A DNA stretch of 64,000 bases from assembly GCA_963669155.1 (NCBI GenBank), contig OZ022583.1, positions 15,312,678-15,376,677 of the forward strand. The letters run 5' to 3'. Below, in pieces: positions 12,915 to 24,190 of this stretch (position 1 is its first letter; each line of letters begins with the position of its first letter). Position numbers and translations under genes: made by a program. Under the pieces are notes generated by a model, which saw only the letters and a program-made list of their open reading frames with translations, had not been told where the DNA came from and ran no database searches. This DNA is from Arbacia lixula (lineage: Eukaryota > Echinodermata > Echinoidea > Arbacioida > Arbaciidae).

Positions 12915-13457
12915 TCATGTACAAGAAGGATTGCCAGAAATCGCTGCATCCCGTCCATTTAAGTTCATTCTGCCTGCATCTACGTCCGAGCCCCGGGAGA
13001 GGTGCCGGGTGATGACACCCGACAACACCGTATAGGAGCCGCCAAATCCGCCACCGAGTGTGCGGAAAGGCACATTAGCAACGCGTGCGTGCGCGCGCAA
13101 CGGGACTATCACGTGACGGCTACCAGATATCTCCCGTAACACGGTGTAATGGCGCTTTCCTGAGAGTTTAACGTCAACTCGAAATGCGGATGTAATGCCA
13201 TCATCTTTATCAGTATTCCCACTGTGTGTGACATTCAAGAATGTCATAATATCTTCTGTGAAAACACTAATTTCTGTTGAATGGTCCCCGAAGCGAAAAG
13301 TTAGAAAGAAATACATGATCGCCCGGTCACTGTCACTGCGGAAAGTTAGAAAGAAATACATGATCGGTCGGTCACTGTACCAAAATTTTCGTATCATTTC
13401 TTCGGGGTCCAAAACTGCGAAATCTCTCCAAACCACATCTATACAATCTCTGTTCAA
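12915..13457 (-). other. 180-codon open frame, unrecognised
   Basis: The longest open frame in the first 30 kb that is not simple repeat. It starts MNRDCIDVVWRDFAV and ends AISGNPSCT. Residues about 28-55 contain a direct repeat, SDRPIMYFFLTFRSDSDRAI then MYFFLTFR, made by a DNA duplication of roughly 38-45 bp at 13290-13375. The 3' half is GC-richer (CpG-containing ACGCGTGCGTGCGCGCG near 13081) and unlike its flanks. No domain recognised and no splice sites evident. It could be a fragment of a repeat element or a chance frame. Confidence 0.25.
13290..13376. repeat. short tandem duplication
   Basis: GAAAGTTAGAAAGAAATACA followed by TGATCG..CGGTCACTG occurs twice with few differences. It preserves the reading frame of the overlapping minus-strand open frame. 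Confidence 0.8.
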
Positions 13458-13635
13458 ACAAATAAATCTCTTTCACTATACTGATATGTGTTAAATCTTA
13501 CTTTGTACGCCCGAATCAAATGTATTAATATGATTCTCGGAGATTATTCTCCTCTTCCCATTTGTATAATTAAATACAATTATGTGTACGTGTGTTTCAT
13601 TCACTTGAAGCTCCCTTTCTTTTTCTCATTCTCTC

Positions 13636-13674
13636 TCTTTCTGTTGCTTTCTTCAGCCCCCCCCCCCCTCTTTC

Positions 13675-13707
<33 letters not shown>

Positions 13708-13808
13708 CCTGTCTCTCTCTGTCGCTCTGTACATCTCTCTGTATATCTCTCTGTCTCTCTCTCTCTCTCTCTGTATATCCCTCTTTATCTCTCTTTCTCT
13801 CTCTACAG
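13636..13808. repeat. CT-rich microsatellite
   Basis: C run then CT/CTGT repeats. The Arg/Glu-rich frame on minus and Ser/Leu frame on plus are artefacts. Confidence 0.9.
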
Positions 13809-13871
13809 CGTCCATTTTCACTCGCATATGCTTTGAAAATGCGTTCTCCTTTTTTTGGTATTTTTACATGA

Positions 13872-14955
13872 CAAGAAATCAGAATGATCCCTGTGAAGTC
13901 ACTCGAAGGCCGAGACGAAAGTCTTGCTGTTAAAGCAGTATCTTTAAAAGGAAAAGGAGTGGCAAAATTTGCCCAATGCTTTCCTTCTCCGTTCTTCAAT
14001 GTTATCGTCCATTCCATTATTTCGGAAACATCTGCACCCATCCTCCTTTTACCATCCTTTCCCTTCCCCCTGACCTATTGCCTATCTATTCCTACTCCCC
14101 TTTTTGACCTACTGCTCATTTCTCCTTCTTTCACCCTTTGCAGAGTCAGCCCCTCAGGTAAATCCAAGACATTACTCCCCTTTTTTCCTCCAGACCTCAC
14201 TAGATTATAACAATAATGTGCTTCCATTCCTTCTTCTCCTCCCCAACTTCTTCTTCCTCGACCCCTTATAAACAAGATTTCTTGCAATTTAAGCCGGAAC
14301 GGGCCCTTAACAAGCCATAATGCACGCCAAGGGGTTTTTGTGTAATCAAGTTAGGCGTATTTGGGGAAAGGTTATGAAAATGTTCACGGTTGGGTAACAT
14401 TATATGGGCAACTCTACATATCTCACGTTACAATTCCTTAGAGGTATAAATCTCCATGCCGTCAACAGACTTCTGGCTATTCAAACTAGTTTCATCTAGA
14501 GTCGAACAATGAAGCAATTATTACAATCAAATGGAGGTATGAATAGTTTAAAATATTTTGAAAATTGTGAGCAAATTATTACTTGACAACAAAACACCAA
14601 TAACTTCCGTTCAATAAATTACGAATTCAAAAGAGATTCACTCAAATTTATGATGAATTATTATTTAGTATAAATAACTTTTACTTAAAGACCGAGTTTT
14701 CATCAACATTGGTAACATTTTAATCATTTAACATCTTCCTGCAGGAAAATAAACTGCAATTTATGTATTCTAAAATAATGTTTTACAACGCCTACACATG
14801 TTTCAAATTTGTTAAGCTATCACCTGGTTGTTCAACAGTGGCGTATTTTCGAAATTGAAGCGTTATACGAGTCTATCATAGGATCTACCACGTGATACCC
14901 GCTTGTCATCAAACGCCGAGCTAAATCAGTTAATACGAGTTCCATTTCTCTTTGC
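13872..14955. other. intergenic, nothing recognised
   Basis: A pyrimidine-rich patch occupies about 14040-14270, then AT-rich sequence. No supported exon. Confidence 0.45.
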
Positions 14956-15178
14956 TAGCAACGATGCCAAAGGTCAGGGGTGTAGGTGGTTTTACAGTTC
15001 ATATCCTTCTCAATCAAGTCTTTAAGTTGAAATGTCGTGTCATGTACGAGGCATGTGATACGTGAGATGTGTTGGAACAGCAGCGATACTTTCAGCAGCG
15101 CATGAAAAGCTTTGCCCCAGCAGCATTTCATACCAAATACAAGGAGGAGGTTATCGATGATTTTTGCAGCGCCTTTGT
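14956..15178. other. coding-like fragment, strand uncertain
   Basis: Both strands look coding. Plus: residues ending QRMKSFAPAAFHTKYKEE then VIDDFCSAF run straight into a consensus donor GTAAGT at about 15177. Minus: a ~74-codon frame containing LLLVFGMKCCWGKAFHALL and ending KTTYTPDLWHRC at a stop. The plus reading has the better splice signal, with an in-frame TGA just upstream that would need an acceptor near 15067. The product is not recognised. It may be an exon of an otherwise unseen gene or a repeat fragment. Confidence 0.3.
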
Positions 15179-15499
15179 AAGTGTATCTGTCTTTCAATTA
15201 CACATTTTTTCTTATCTTTATCGTGCCACTCTTATTGCACTTCTAACTATAAATTCCTTTATCAATTTACCATTTTCTATGTATTTCTATCTACCATCTA
15301 CGTCTACTATCTACGTCTACTACTGAGACAAGAAGATAAACATGATGTAGAAACACGGGTTGGAGAACACATAGAAAAGGAAAGAACTGAGAATCTTCGT
15401 CGCCCTACTATGATTTTTTTTCTTGCTTCATTCGGTTACTGCCTGTGCTTCATTGTTTGACCCTATATTCGTTTTCCTCTTATATATTGTCTCTTTCTT

Positions 15500-15830
15500 C
15501 TTCTTCTTTCGCTCCTACTAATACTACTTGTACTTCGGCTGCGACTAAGGCTATTACTATTACTAATACTACTACTTCCACTACTATAAAAGTAATAGTA
15601 TTATTATTATTATTACTTTTAAGATTGCCACTTTTATTACTGATACTACCACTCAGACGACTACTATCATTATTGCTATTGCTATTAATATTACTTACAT
15701 TGCTCCTTCTACTACCTACTATTACTACTTGTATTATTATCATTTTTCCTATTTGTATTATTTTTATCATCACCACTTGTGCTATCGCTGATACCATTAT
15801 ACTACTCCTATTATTATGAGAATTTCTCCA
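15500..15830. repeat. degenerate trinucleotide (ACT/ATT) repeat
   Basis: Diverged TACTAC/TATTAT triplets, preceded by TTC repeats. Produces Asn/Ser frames on minus and Leu/Thr frames on plus. Confidence 0.85.
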
Positions 15831-15839
15831 TGTACTAAT

Positions 15840-16735
15840 GACACTTCTCTAAGTAGTCTACTATTACTGAGACTCTCTTCTCTTCTTCCTCTCCGCGATT
15901 TTCTCTCCACGATTTTGTCTCCCCGGAGGCTATTAAATGCAAATCTCCCAGATGAAACCATTGATAAGCATATATAAATGCCGCATTCGAACACTTCCTG
16001 AAAGAGCGAGCGTTCTTTACGACATATACTCATGGGAAATCGAATTATTACACGGTCCGTCGTATAGTTGCAACGCCGTGTCGATTTAAGGTTGGATGTG
16101 AGGTGGGATGTTGGGTGTCTTAGTTACGGGTCGGAAAGCTCCAAGGGGGTTTAACAGCCTATTGCATGTCACCTTGCATCCGGCCCGGCAGGGTTGGCTG
16201 TGCTTTCAACAAGAACCATGTCCGGTGTTGCAGTTTTCACATTGTGAAGGGTGTACATCAGACCCCTCCGAAGAGTTGACAGGTAGGCGTTTACACGTAG
16301 GTGCATCCGAATGGGGAACACACAGAGAGCCATCATGAATGAGAACACAACTCGAAAGCAAGCAATCAACATTATTTGTCGAAGTATATTCTAATCATAA
16401 TTAAAATCACTTTCATCTTTAACATCATTGTTGCTTATTATTGTCATTGTCATCATTGTTTTTTTGTTATTGATATAGAATAAAACTCGTACATACGATT
16501 GATATTGCTACACATTTATGTGCTTTACTATGTTTCTGCCCTCTCAGTACCAACCCATACGGAAGTTATTTAGTTCTTAAAATTTCATAGGCCAAAGGTA
16601 TACAGAGGGTTATGTAAAAAAAAATGAAAGGTGATTAGTTCAGCTTATAATGTGAGTATGGTATTGTATCTTATCCGGCCCTAATTGGTGGAAGGCCTTC
16701 CGGAAATGTGTAGGCTGTCTAAAAAATAATTATAC
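15840..16735. other. intergenic, nothing recognised
   Basis: Contains a 76-codon plus-strand frame (16108-16338) with no recognisable domain or splice context. Not called as a gene. Confidence 0.4.
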
Positions 16736-17105
16736 CGCTGTGGAATGGAGAGAAGCAGAGAGAGGGAGAGAAATGTATATAACTTGTGACAAACGAAGAA
16801 AGTGTATGTTGAAAAGAGGGAGTAAATGAATGTGACAGACATAGAGAAAAGGAGAGACACAGTGAGGAAGAGAGATAGGGGAGAGAGGGGGTGGAGAGAC
16901 AGAGATAGACACAGAGAGACAGCGAGACAGAGAGAGAGAGGGAGAGGGAGAGAGAGTGGGGGAGATAGAGAGAGGGGGGGAGAGAAAGGGGAGGAAGAAG
17001 AGAAAGACAAACGGAGAGACCTCGATATGATAGAACATTACAAAGAGAGAAGTAAAATAGAATACAAACACTGCGAGAGGAAACGGGAGAGAAAAATAAT
17101 ATAAA
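16736..17105. repeat. GA-rich purine tract
   Basis: Long interrupted AG/GAGACA repeat. The purine/pyrimidine strand asymmetry keeps frames open on both strands. Confidence 0.9.
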
Positions 17106-17292
17106 AAGAAGGATAATGAAGTAGAAATATAGATATAAAACAAACCACGTTGGTGGGAAGAGGCTTTCTCGGTTTTCCATTTTGCGGAAAGTCATTGAAC
17201 TTTCTCCCTAGCACATGGAGGAAAGTCAACACATTTGCAATCAAGCCTTCGTTGCGGGGTAATAAGAGCGTAATTCGAGATACATAGTCTGC

Positions 17293-17352
17293 ACCCCCCC
17301 CCCCCCCACCCCTACCCCAACGCACGCGCGCGCGCACACACACACATACACA
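17293..17352. repeat. C run plus CG/CA microsatellite
   Basis: Runs of C, then CGCG and CACA alternation, a Z-DNA-prone composition. Confidence 0.85.
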
Positions 17353-17559
17353 CGAGCGCACGCATACACGCGGATTAATACTCTGCTGTGCGGTCTCATC
17401 ATTTTGTCATTAGAAGGACTATGGCATTCTGCTGTTGGGGAGGAACTTTCTGTATTGCGTGCTGCATGATTGGCATGAAATTCGATCCTTCCATAATAAC
17501 GAGTTCGGGTTCATATCGGAAACACATTACATCTTGAAATGGTCGTCCTGAAGACTGGT

Positions 17560-17890
17560 TATACCTCTTCCTCCTCCTCCCTTCCCCTTATCTCGCTCAA
17601 GTCCTCTCGCCTACGCATCCCCACTTCATATTCTTTATCATGATCGCATTTTTCATCTCGGTTGCTCGTCTTTATTCACGTTCTTCTCTTTCTTCCTATC
17701 ACCCTCTCCCTTTCTCTCCCTCTTCTTTTTTTTCTCCCTCTCTCTCTCGTTAACTTTTCAAATTTCCCCTTTTCCATGTATCCTCTCTCTGTCTCTCTCT
17801 CTGTCTCTCTCTGTCTCTCTCTTTCTGTCTCTCTCTCTCTCTGTCTCTCTCTCTCTTTGTCTCTCTCTCTCGCTCTCCCTCTTTCTTTCT
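17560..17890. repeat. pyrimidine-rich tract with CT/CTGT microsatellite
   Basis: CT-rich from about 17570, with the regular CTCTCTGT repeat at 17780-17885. Confidence 0.9.
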
Positions 17891-18104
17891 TTTAACATTA
17901 AACCTTTACATTGTCATCATGATATCACCGCGTTACCACCCCATATTTCATGTTCCTTGAACGAACCTATAGAACACAACAGACGTTCAAAAAATGTGTT
18001 TGCGCTTCTATACAAAAAGTTCCCATTCAGTTCCCATTAAAATTGTTCAACCATTATTTCGTCAGCCGTTGCTGTGTATGATTTTTTTTGTTGATATTGT
18101 TGTT

Positions 18105-18275
18105 CTCCACCCCTCCTCCTCCTTCTTCTTCTTCTTCTCTTTCTTCTCCTTGTCCTTCTACTGCTTTCTCTTTTCTTCATATCTTTTCTTCTACATCTTC
18201 TTTGTCCTCCTTCTCCTCGTTTATATTTACCTTCTTCTCCTTTATCCTCCTTCCCCTCCTCATATCCTCCTCTGC
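18105..18275. repeat. TTC/CTC-rich tract
   Basis: Interrupted CTT/TCC triplets. The Arg/Lys-rich minus-strand frame is a by-product. Confidence 0.85.
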
Positions 18276-18970
18276 ATCCGGCTCTTCCAGGTACGTATGA
18301 AATCCTGCATACGTCACAAATCAAAGAGCCTTTCCCATCTAACTCGCCCAATCCATCATCTCTAAAATAAAACGAAACGTCTCTCGAAATCTAGCTTAAC
18401 CGCAGCAGCACTCCAATATAATACGTATAATAAACAACCACGTGCTTCGTGCGTATCGAACCACTTTCAAAGCAGTATTATTCATGAGGTACGCTCTGCG
18501 TGTTCTATCCATCATTTCGAAAGCGTAATATTAGTTGTGATTTCCGTTAACATCAGAATGTTGAGGGAAAGTCTTATTGCGGACTTTCATAATGGTGACA
18601 TAGAAAAGCTTAATGTGAGAGGGGAAACAATATGGAAAATGGGATAATGATTAAGTTAGAGAAGGAGGAAGAGGAGGGGGATAAATATAAGTAATTGAGG
18701 TAGAAGAAACATAAGTACAAACTAACCTTTGTTCAAAGATAGGCATTCGGCAAGAACGGCAGTGCAGAAGATGTACGAGAATTGAGGAGAGCGATCTCAG
18801 CCGGGTCACATCTTTAAAACACGACACACACACACACAGCGAAAGGAGAACAAGATTAGAGCCGACTAGGAGAAGGTATTTCGAGAAATCTGTTTTGAAT
18901 TTTCTATAAAGCGAAGTTGCTCTGTTTTACTGTCTCTGTGTTTTGTAAATATCCTCTTCCTTGTGTGTGT
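18276..18970. other. intergenic, nothing recognised
   Basis: No supported exon, RNA or mobile element. Confidence 0.45.
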
Positions 18971-18984
18971 ACATCAGACATCTC

Positions 18985-19110
18985 TCTATCACATACATAC
19001 ACATACACATACACACACACGTACACATACACGTACACATACACACATACACATACACATACAAATACACACACACATACACATACATACATACACACAT
19101 ACACATACAG
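18985..19110. repeat. (CA)n/(ATAC)n microsatellite
   Basis: ACACATACACATACAC-type repeat, imperfect. Confidence 0.9.
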
Positions 19111-19750
19111 GCAACCTAATAACACACATACTCATACTCGCATCCAATCCCTCTCTCCCCCTTTCTCCTATTTCACATTATGTATAGGCATATCTGTGTA
19201 TATGTTCAAAACAGATGAACTTAAATATACATACATGTAAACGAAGAGTCATACACACACATTTGCTCATCCAACTAAAAGAACAAGCAGATATGTTGAC
19301 AGAAACAAAATATTCTTGTTTATTTATTTCTTGATTATTTTCTTATACATGCATAATGGCATATCAATTGTACACCGCATCTGCATTGAAACAAAATTGT
19401 AACCTCAATAAAATGATACCTTGACTATGGACGGGTCGTGTGCTATATTTTGCGTTTCCAAGTCCAGATGTCCCCATACCAAATCTCCTCTTCCTTTCTT
19501 CCTGTTGCACCTGCATGGAGGATAAACAATATGGCGAAGATATTTCCCCTCAAGCTAGGTTACCAAGATGCGTGTTATCTGCAGACCCTGGGGATTACAC
19601 GAAAACTAGTTCTTGCTGGAGAAAGGCACGACATGACTTCGATATTCGCAATACATATGAACTTTTAATCAAAGGGCGCGTATGACAAATAATGTTCAGA
19701 TTTACTTCATATTTATCTTCTCACTTACTTACTTTTTCTCCGCCCACACC
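19111..19750. other. intergenic, one Cys-containing frame not called
   Basis: A plus-strand frame at 19440-19685 contains CCTCMEDKQYGEDISPQ and several Cys, but there is no splice site or family match. The remainder is AT-rich. Confidence 0.35.
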
Positions 19751-19751
19751 C

Positions 19752-19817
19752 CTTCTCACTCTCTCTCTCTCTCTGTCTCTCTCTCTCTTCCTCTCTCTCT
19801 CTCTCTCTCTCTCTCTT
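19752..19817. repeat. (CT)n microsatellite
   Basis: CT dinucleotide run with single GT/TC interruptions. Confidence 0.95.
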
Positions 19818-20369
19818 ACACAGCATGATTTCTCTCATTCCTTTCCTAGGTTTCGCTCAAGAATGGAAGCGGAAATTTAATCTTGTAAACAAGAACGTGT
19901 TTGATATCTCAAATTGCATTACATTTTCAACACCAAGTTAAGACATTAAACATCCATGCAAAGATGAAGAGCAGGAAAAGGCCTTAAACAAGTACACACA
20001 AAAAAAACTCGGGAGATGATTTGTCGAGTCCATTCAGCATTCCAACACGTTTCATCTACACATCCGGCAGTGCGCAATGTGAAATGTACATGGAATTTAC
20101 ACTTAACCATTTGTACAACAATGGATATTGTGCGTACAGCATTGCGTACGACAATAAGAAGAATGTTACTTAAGAAAGGATTAATCAAGCTTTACACTTA
20201 TATCCTGCCATCTCCAATTCATAAAATACATGCTGGACTTTAGTGAGTTGCGAAGGCACTGACTCATGTCTAGAGCTTTTCGATTCAAAGAGTGTAACTT
20301 ATCTCCTCGAGCTTTTTGGTTTTGTTTATTCCACAACGCGTACATTACCACCATCCCACTTTCACTTTA

Positions 20370-20415
20370 TCTTTTTCTATCTCTCTATATATATCATCGC
20401 AGCCATATACCCCTA

Positions 20416-20455
<40 letters not shown>

Positions 20456-20560
20456 ACACTCTTACCCCCCCCCCCTCTCACACGCCCACTTTACCTTTCC
20501 ACCTTGCGACGTGGAAATGTATAGACGACGCGTTATCTCTCTTCCTCTCTGTCTCTCTCT
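20370..20560. repeat. CT microsatellite with C run
   Basis: CT dinucleotides at about 20415-20458 and a C run near 20466. CT-rich sequence resumes at 20535. Confidence 0.9.
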
Positions 20561-20596
20561 TTCTCTGTCTCTTTCTCTTTCGATCCCTCATTCTAA

Positions 20597-20965
20597 CTGT
20601 ACCTGCCCCCGACGTCGATGATGTTCTTCCCTGAGGAGCAACTACCCCTCCTTCTCCAAATTTGTTTCTCTTCTTCTATCTGCCTCTCCCCCTCTATTTA
20701 TATATCTATCTTTTTCTCTTTTTCGTTTTCTCTCTACTTGTCCCTGACGTCGGTGATGTTCATATTAGAGAATAAGTTCAACCTTCCCTTTGTCTATTTC
20801 TCTGTCTCCCTTTCTATCTTTTTCTCCATTTCTTTACCTTTAATCTCTCTCCATTTCTTTATCTTTCTTTCTCTCTCTCTCCTTCTCTCTTATGTTCTCT
20901 CTATTTCTCTCTATATCCCCCTCCTCTCTCTCTCTCTCTCTCTATCTATCTCCCCCCCCCCCCTC

Positions 20966-20996
<31 letters not shown>

Positions 20997-21110
20997 CATC
21001 CTCTCTCTCTCTCTCTCTCTCATTCTCTCTCTCTCTCTCTCTCATTCTCTCTCTACCTGTTCCCGACTTCGATGATGTTCCTATCTGAAGATCAACTTCC
21101 CCTCCCAGGA
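20597..21110. repeat. threefold ~60-bp unit separated by CT arrays
   Basis: A block with core CCCGACGTCGATGATGTTC occurs at about 20597-20653, again diverged at 20733-20795, and again at 21051-21110. Copies 1 and 3 continue with TGA.GA.CAACT.CCCCTCC. The spacers are long CT microsatellites of different length. On the minus strand copies 1 and 3 look like a micro-exon: CAG, then AACATCATCGA, then CAG followed by GT. Only the repeat itself is certain. Confidence 0.7.
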
Positions 21111-22415
21111 CGATAAGTGCCTATTGATCGCGCTTTCTCCCAGGCCGTGACGCACATAAACCATTGTGTTCATTCACCGCGTGCCTCCGGTAAAAGAACG
21201 CAAATCACTTGCGCTCCTACGGAGGGAGGGAGTTACAGCCATGGCAAAGAACACTATAGGGCAAATAAGACCCTTTGTACTCCCTGCCGCCGTATTTACA
21301 CCCATATTCCTCCAGCACAGTACTAGCCCGTGTCAAGGACTTTTCGAATGCAGATTCCTCCTTACGAGTGACGATTTCATCACTGTTAACAAATCTATCA
21401 CTACCCTTCTGTATAAATCTCTTACACCCCCTGGAATTACTGAAGAAAAAGTTCTAGATTACATTCAATATCACGATCACGTGCATATCTTCGGTAGATC
21501 GTGACGTATTTGCATCGGAGAAATTCCTATTCATGCTGCACTTCATCAAATCAGGCACAGAGACTTCTGAGAACGGGATAGGCATGTTATATAGTGCGTC
21601 TCTTTCCTTTCTCCGCATTTAATTCAACCATTCCATTTCTCGATGTCTATAATCTGGCTCAGCTGGCCAGGAGCAGTCGTAGTAAGTGCATTATTCGATG
21701 AAACCTGATGTCATACAGCACTAGTCATACCAGCTCGTCTGGCTGTGCGTTCGAATACAGTGCACGTGTGGCACGTTATTAAGATATAGCTCTATTATGA
21801 AACAGAATCCATACCTTGATGCTCACTGCAAAACATTGCAAGGCGGGATTAAAAATCTACCTAGACGCTGTCTCCCGAGGTATCGGAGAGAATCACCCCA
21901 TTGTATTTTCGTTTTCTTTTGAAGATATTTTTCTCTCGAGATTTTGGCCACGTTTTACCTTTCACTGTTTCAAACAAAAACTCACGACTTGGATAAGGCC
22001 TAAAAATTGAACTGCTTAACGTTCTAGGAGCTGTCAAAATCATACGACTCAAATATATATCGCCCTTTTAGTCTACATTCTCCAAATCTATTATAAGCAC
22101 GTTTGGGACAAATCCGACTGTGTGCTGTCCGTGATGTCGCATATCATTTTTCATGAAATGATTTACAGAAACCATCTAAACTCTCTACAACGACTTTCGC
22201 ATTATTTCAATCATTTGTGCACCTCCCTTTTTCATTGACTGCATCTTATAATCTAACTCCTCTCATGGTGTTTAAGATGTCGGGGACTTTAATGCCTGTA
22301 ACGCTAAAATTGTTATTGAAATTAGCTCCATCCAATATCACGATATTGTCATGCCTGGCTGAGGTAATGACGCTAATGTTACATCTTACTGAAAAGTTGT
22401 GATGCGAATGTAATT
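21111..22415. other. intergenic, nothing recognised
   Basis: Several 60-110-codon chance frames overlap here on both strands. None shows a domain or convincing splice signals. Confidence 0.4.
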
Positions 22416-22750
22416 TAGTCTCCATGGTACCAGACTACCGGTATGCGATCGAACATTTCTGTAGTACCACATATCAAGTATTTTTTGCACCTCTTTTATA
22501 TCCTTGGCATATCGTACTTTTTTGAGGTACTTCTGTTCTGCATTTCTTCACAAATGTTTTCTGACAACATGGTGATTGCCATCCGAGCATAATTGAGTCT
22601 CCATGGTGACAGACTGTGCGACTGAACATTCATGTAGTGCCACTTTTTTTAACAACAAAAAAGTTTTATTTCGTCAATATTTATCAAATCAACGCACTTT
22701 TTCGATGTACACGTACTTCTGTACTCTATTTTATTACAAGCGTGTAACAT
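22416..22750. repeat. diverged ~175-bp tandem duplication
   Basis: AGTCTCCATGGT.ACAGACT...GCGA.CGAACATT...GTAGT.CCAC occurs at 22418-22476 and 22592-22644. In both copies TACTTCTGT and CTGCATTT-like sequence follow at the same distance. Confidence 0.65.
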
Positions 22751-23002
22751 TCGAAGAATTAATCGTCAATTAGCTGCCGGAATTAGCTCCAAGCGGAGCG
22801 AAAACATAACGATTATAACAACTATAATACATGAATTAGTTCAGAAGTAACATGGTATATCTTCACATCTCGCAACCTGAATTATCAACATTATTGTAAA
22901 TATACTTGAAATGTTCCACTACTTGAACATTGTATAAATGCACTTGTTTTTGTATTTATATGGAAACAGTTGATATCAAGGAAGGAAAATGTTTCGAACT
23001 GA

Positions 23003-23027
23003 ATTCAATTCAATTCAATTCAATTAC
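23003..23027. repeat. (AATTC)n microsatellite
   Basis: Five tandem AATTC units. Confidence 0.9.
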
Positions 23028-24110
23028 CTCGTCAACCTCCTTTCCTCTGCATGATCAAGCGCTGAAACTCTTCATCTGCAACTGTTCCATTATTACAATA
23101 AACAGCCTCTCATTACCAAACCAGGAGAATTTCGATCACTTATTATACAATTCATGCACCCATGGTACTGAGAGGATGGATATAGAACAGTATCCTTTTT
23201 TATACCAGGAGGAAGTAAACAACTAGTCATGTGATGCAAGATTCATTCAAGAACACAATCTACATCATAATCGTCAGAAACCGTAACATGACATTGCCAT
23301 TTCATTTCCTACCCCTCTCAAACTCAGTCTTAAGTAGAGATGGTTTTGTACAAACGTTATTGCTTTGGTAATTGTATCAATCTTTCTAGATTGCTAATTT
23401 CCGTTGCCCTCTTACCACCTGTCGCGCTTTAATGGGAGTTCTGGTCTCCGTCATTGCTCGGGGAAGGGCAGAATGAGATCAGGGGCGCGCGAATGGGAAG
23501 AGCAACCAGTTGTAAACTGGCTTTGCCTGAGGAAAGAAGAGTAAATGGGGTGCAACGCCCGTTTAAAGTCAGCGACACACACACACACACTAACACAAAC
23601 AAACAAATGAGCTACGGTAGGATTAAAAAACGCACTGTTACGTTCCCTTCCCATTTTCTTTATCATCTTTCTTTATCACACGCGCATACACTGCAGCTCA
23701 ACTGAATTAGCACGGGTAAAGGGAAAGGGAAGGAGCCGCAGTTGTAAAGCGCGGTATATTTTGTTTAGTTCAGCATGAAATACGATGCTTTAGCCTAAAA
23801 AGCATTGTGTTTCATGCTTAACTGGACAAAAAATATTCCCCTTTACCTGTGCCAATATCTTTGAGCTGTAGTGTACACGCCCTTATCCCCCCCCCCCTCT
23901 CTCTCTCTCTCTCTGCCGAAGATTAACTTTAATCAACTAATGTTCCTTTTCTTTTTATATGTTTGTAATTTTATATAATGTGCACGTAGTGCAGCATAGC
24001 ATTGTAAATTACTTTAATCCGGTTACAAACAGAGAGAAGTCATGTTCAAAATGGTGAAGTAAGAAATAGACACATAAAACTTGCTCATGAGGTTTTGTTG
24101 TTAGTTTGTT
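23028..24110. other. intergenic with small repeats
   Basis: CA run at 23576-23590 and a C run plus CT repeat at 23887-23913. No gene recognised. Confidence 0.45.
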
Positions 24111-24116
24111 TGGTCG

Positions 24117-24157
<41 letters not shown>
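24117..24157. repeat. (GT)n microsatellite
   Basis: About 20 uninterrupted GT units, followed by TATG repeats to about 24190. Confidence 0.95.
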
Positions 24158-24159
<2 letters not shown>

Positions 24160-24190
24160 AGTATGCACATGTGTATGTATATGTATGTAT

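Noticed and set aside
19440..19685. Small Cys-containing secreted peptide gene
   Set aside because: No credible signal peptide, splice site or family pattern beyond a few cysteines.
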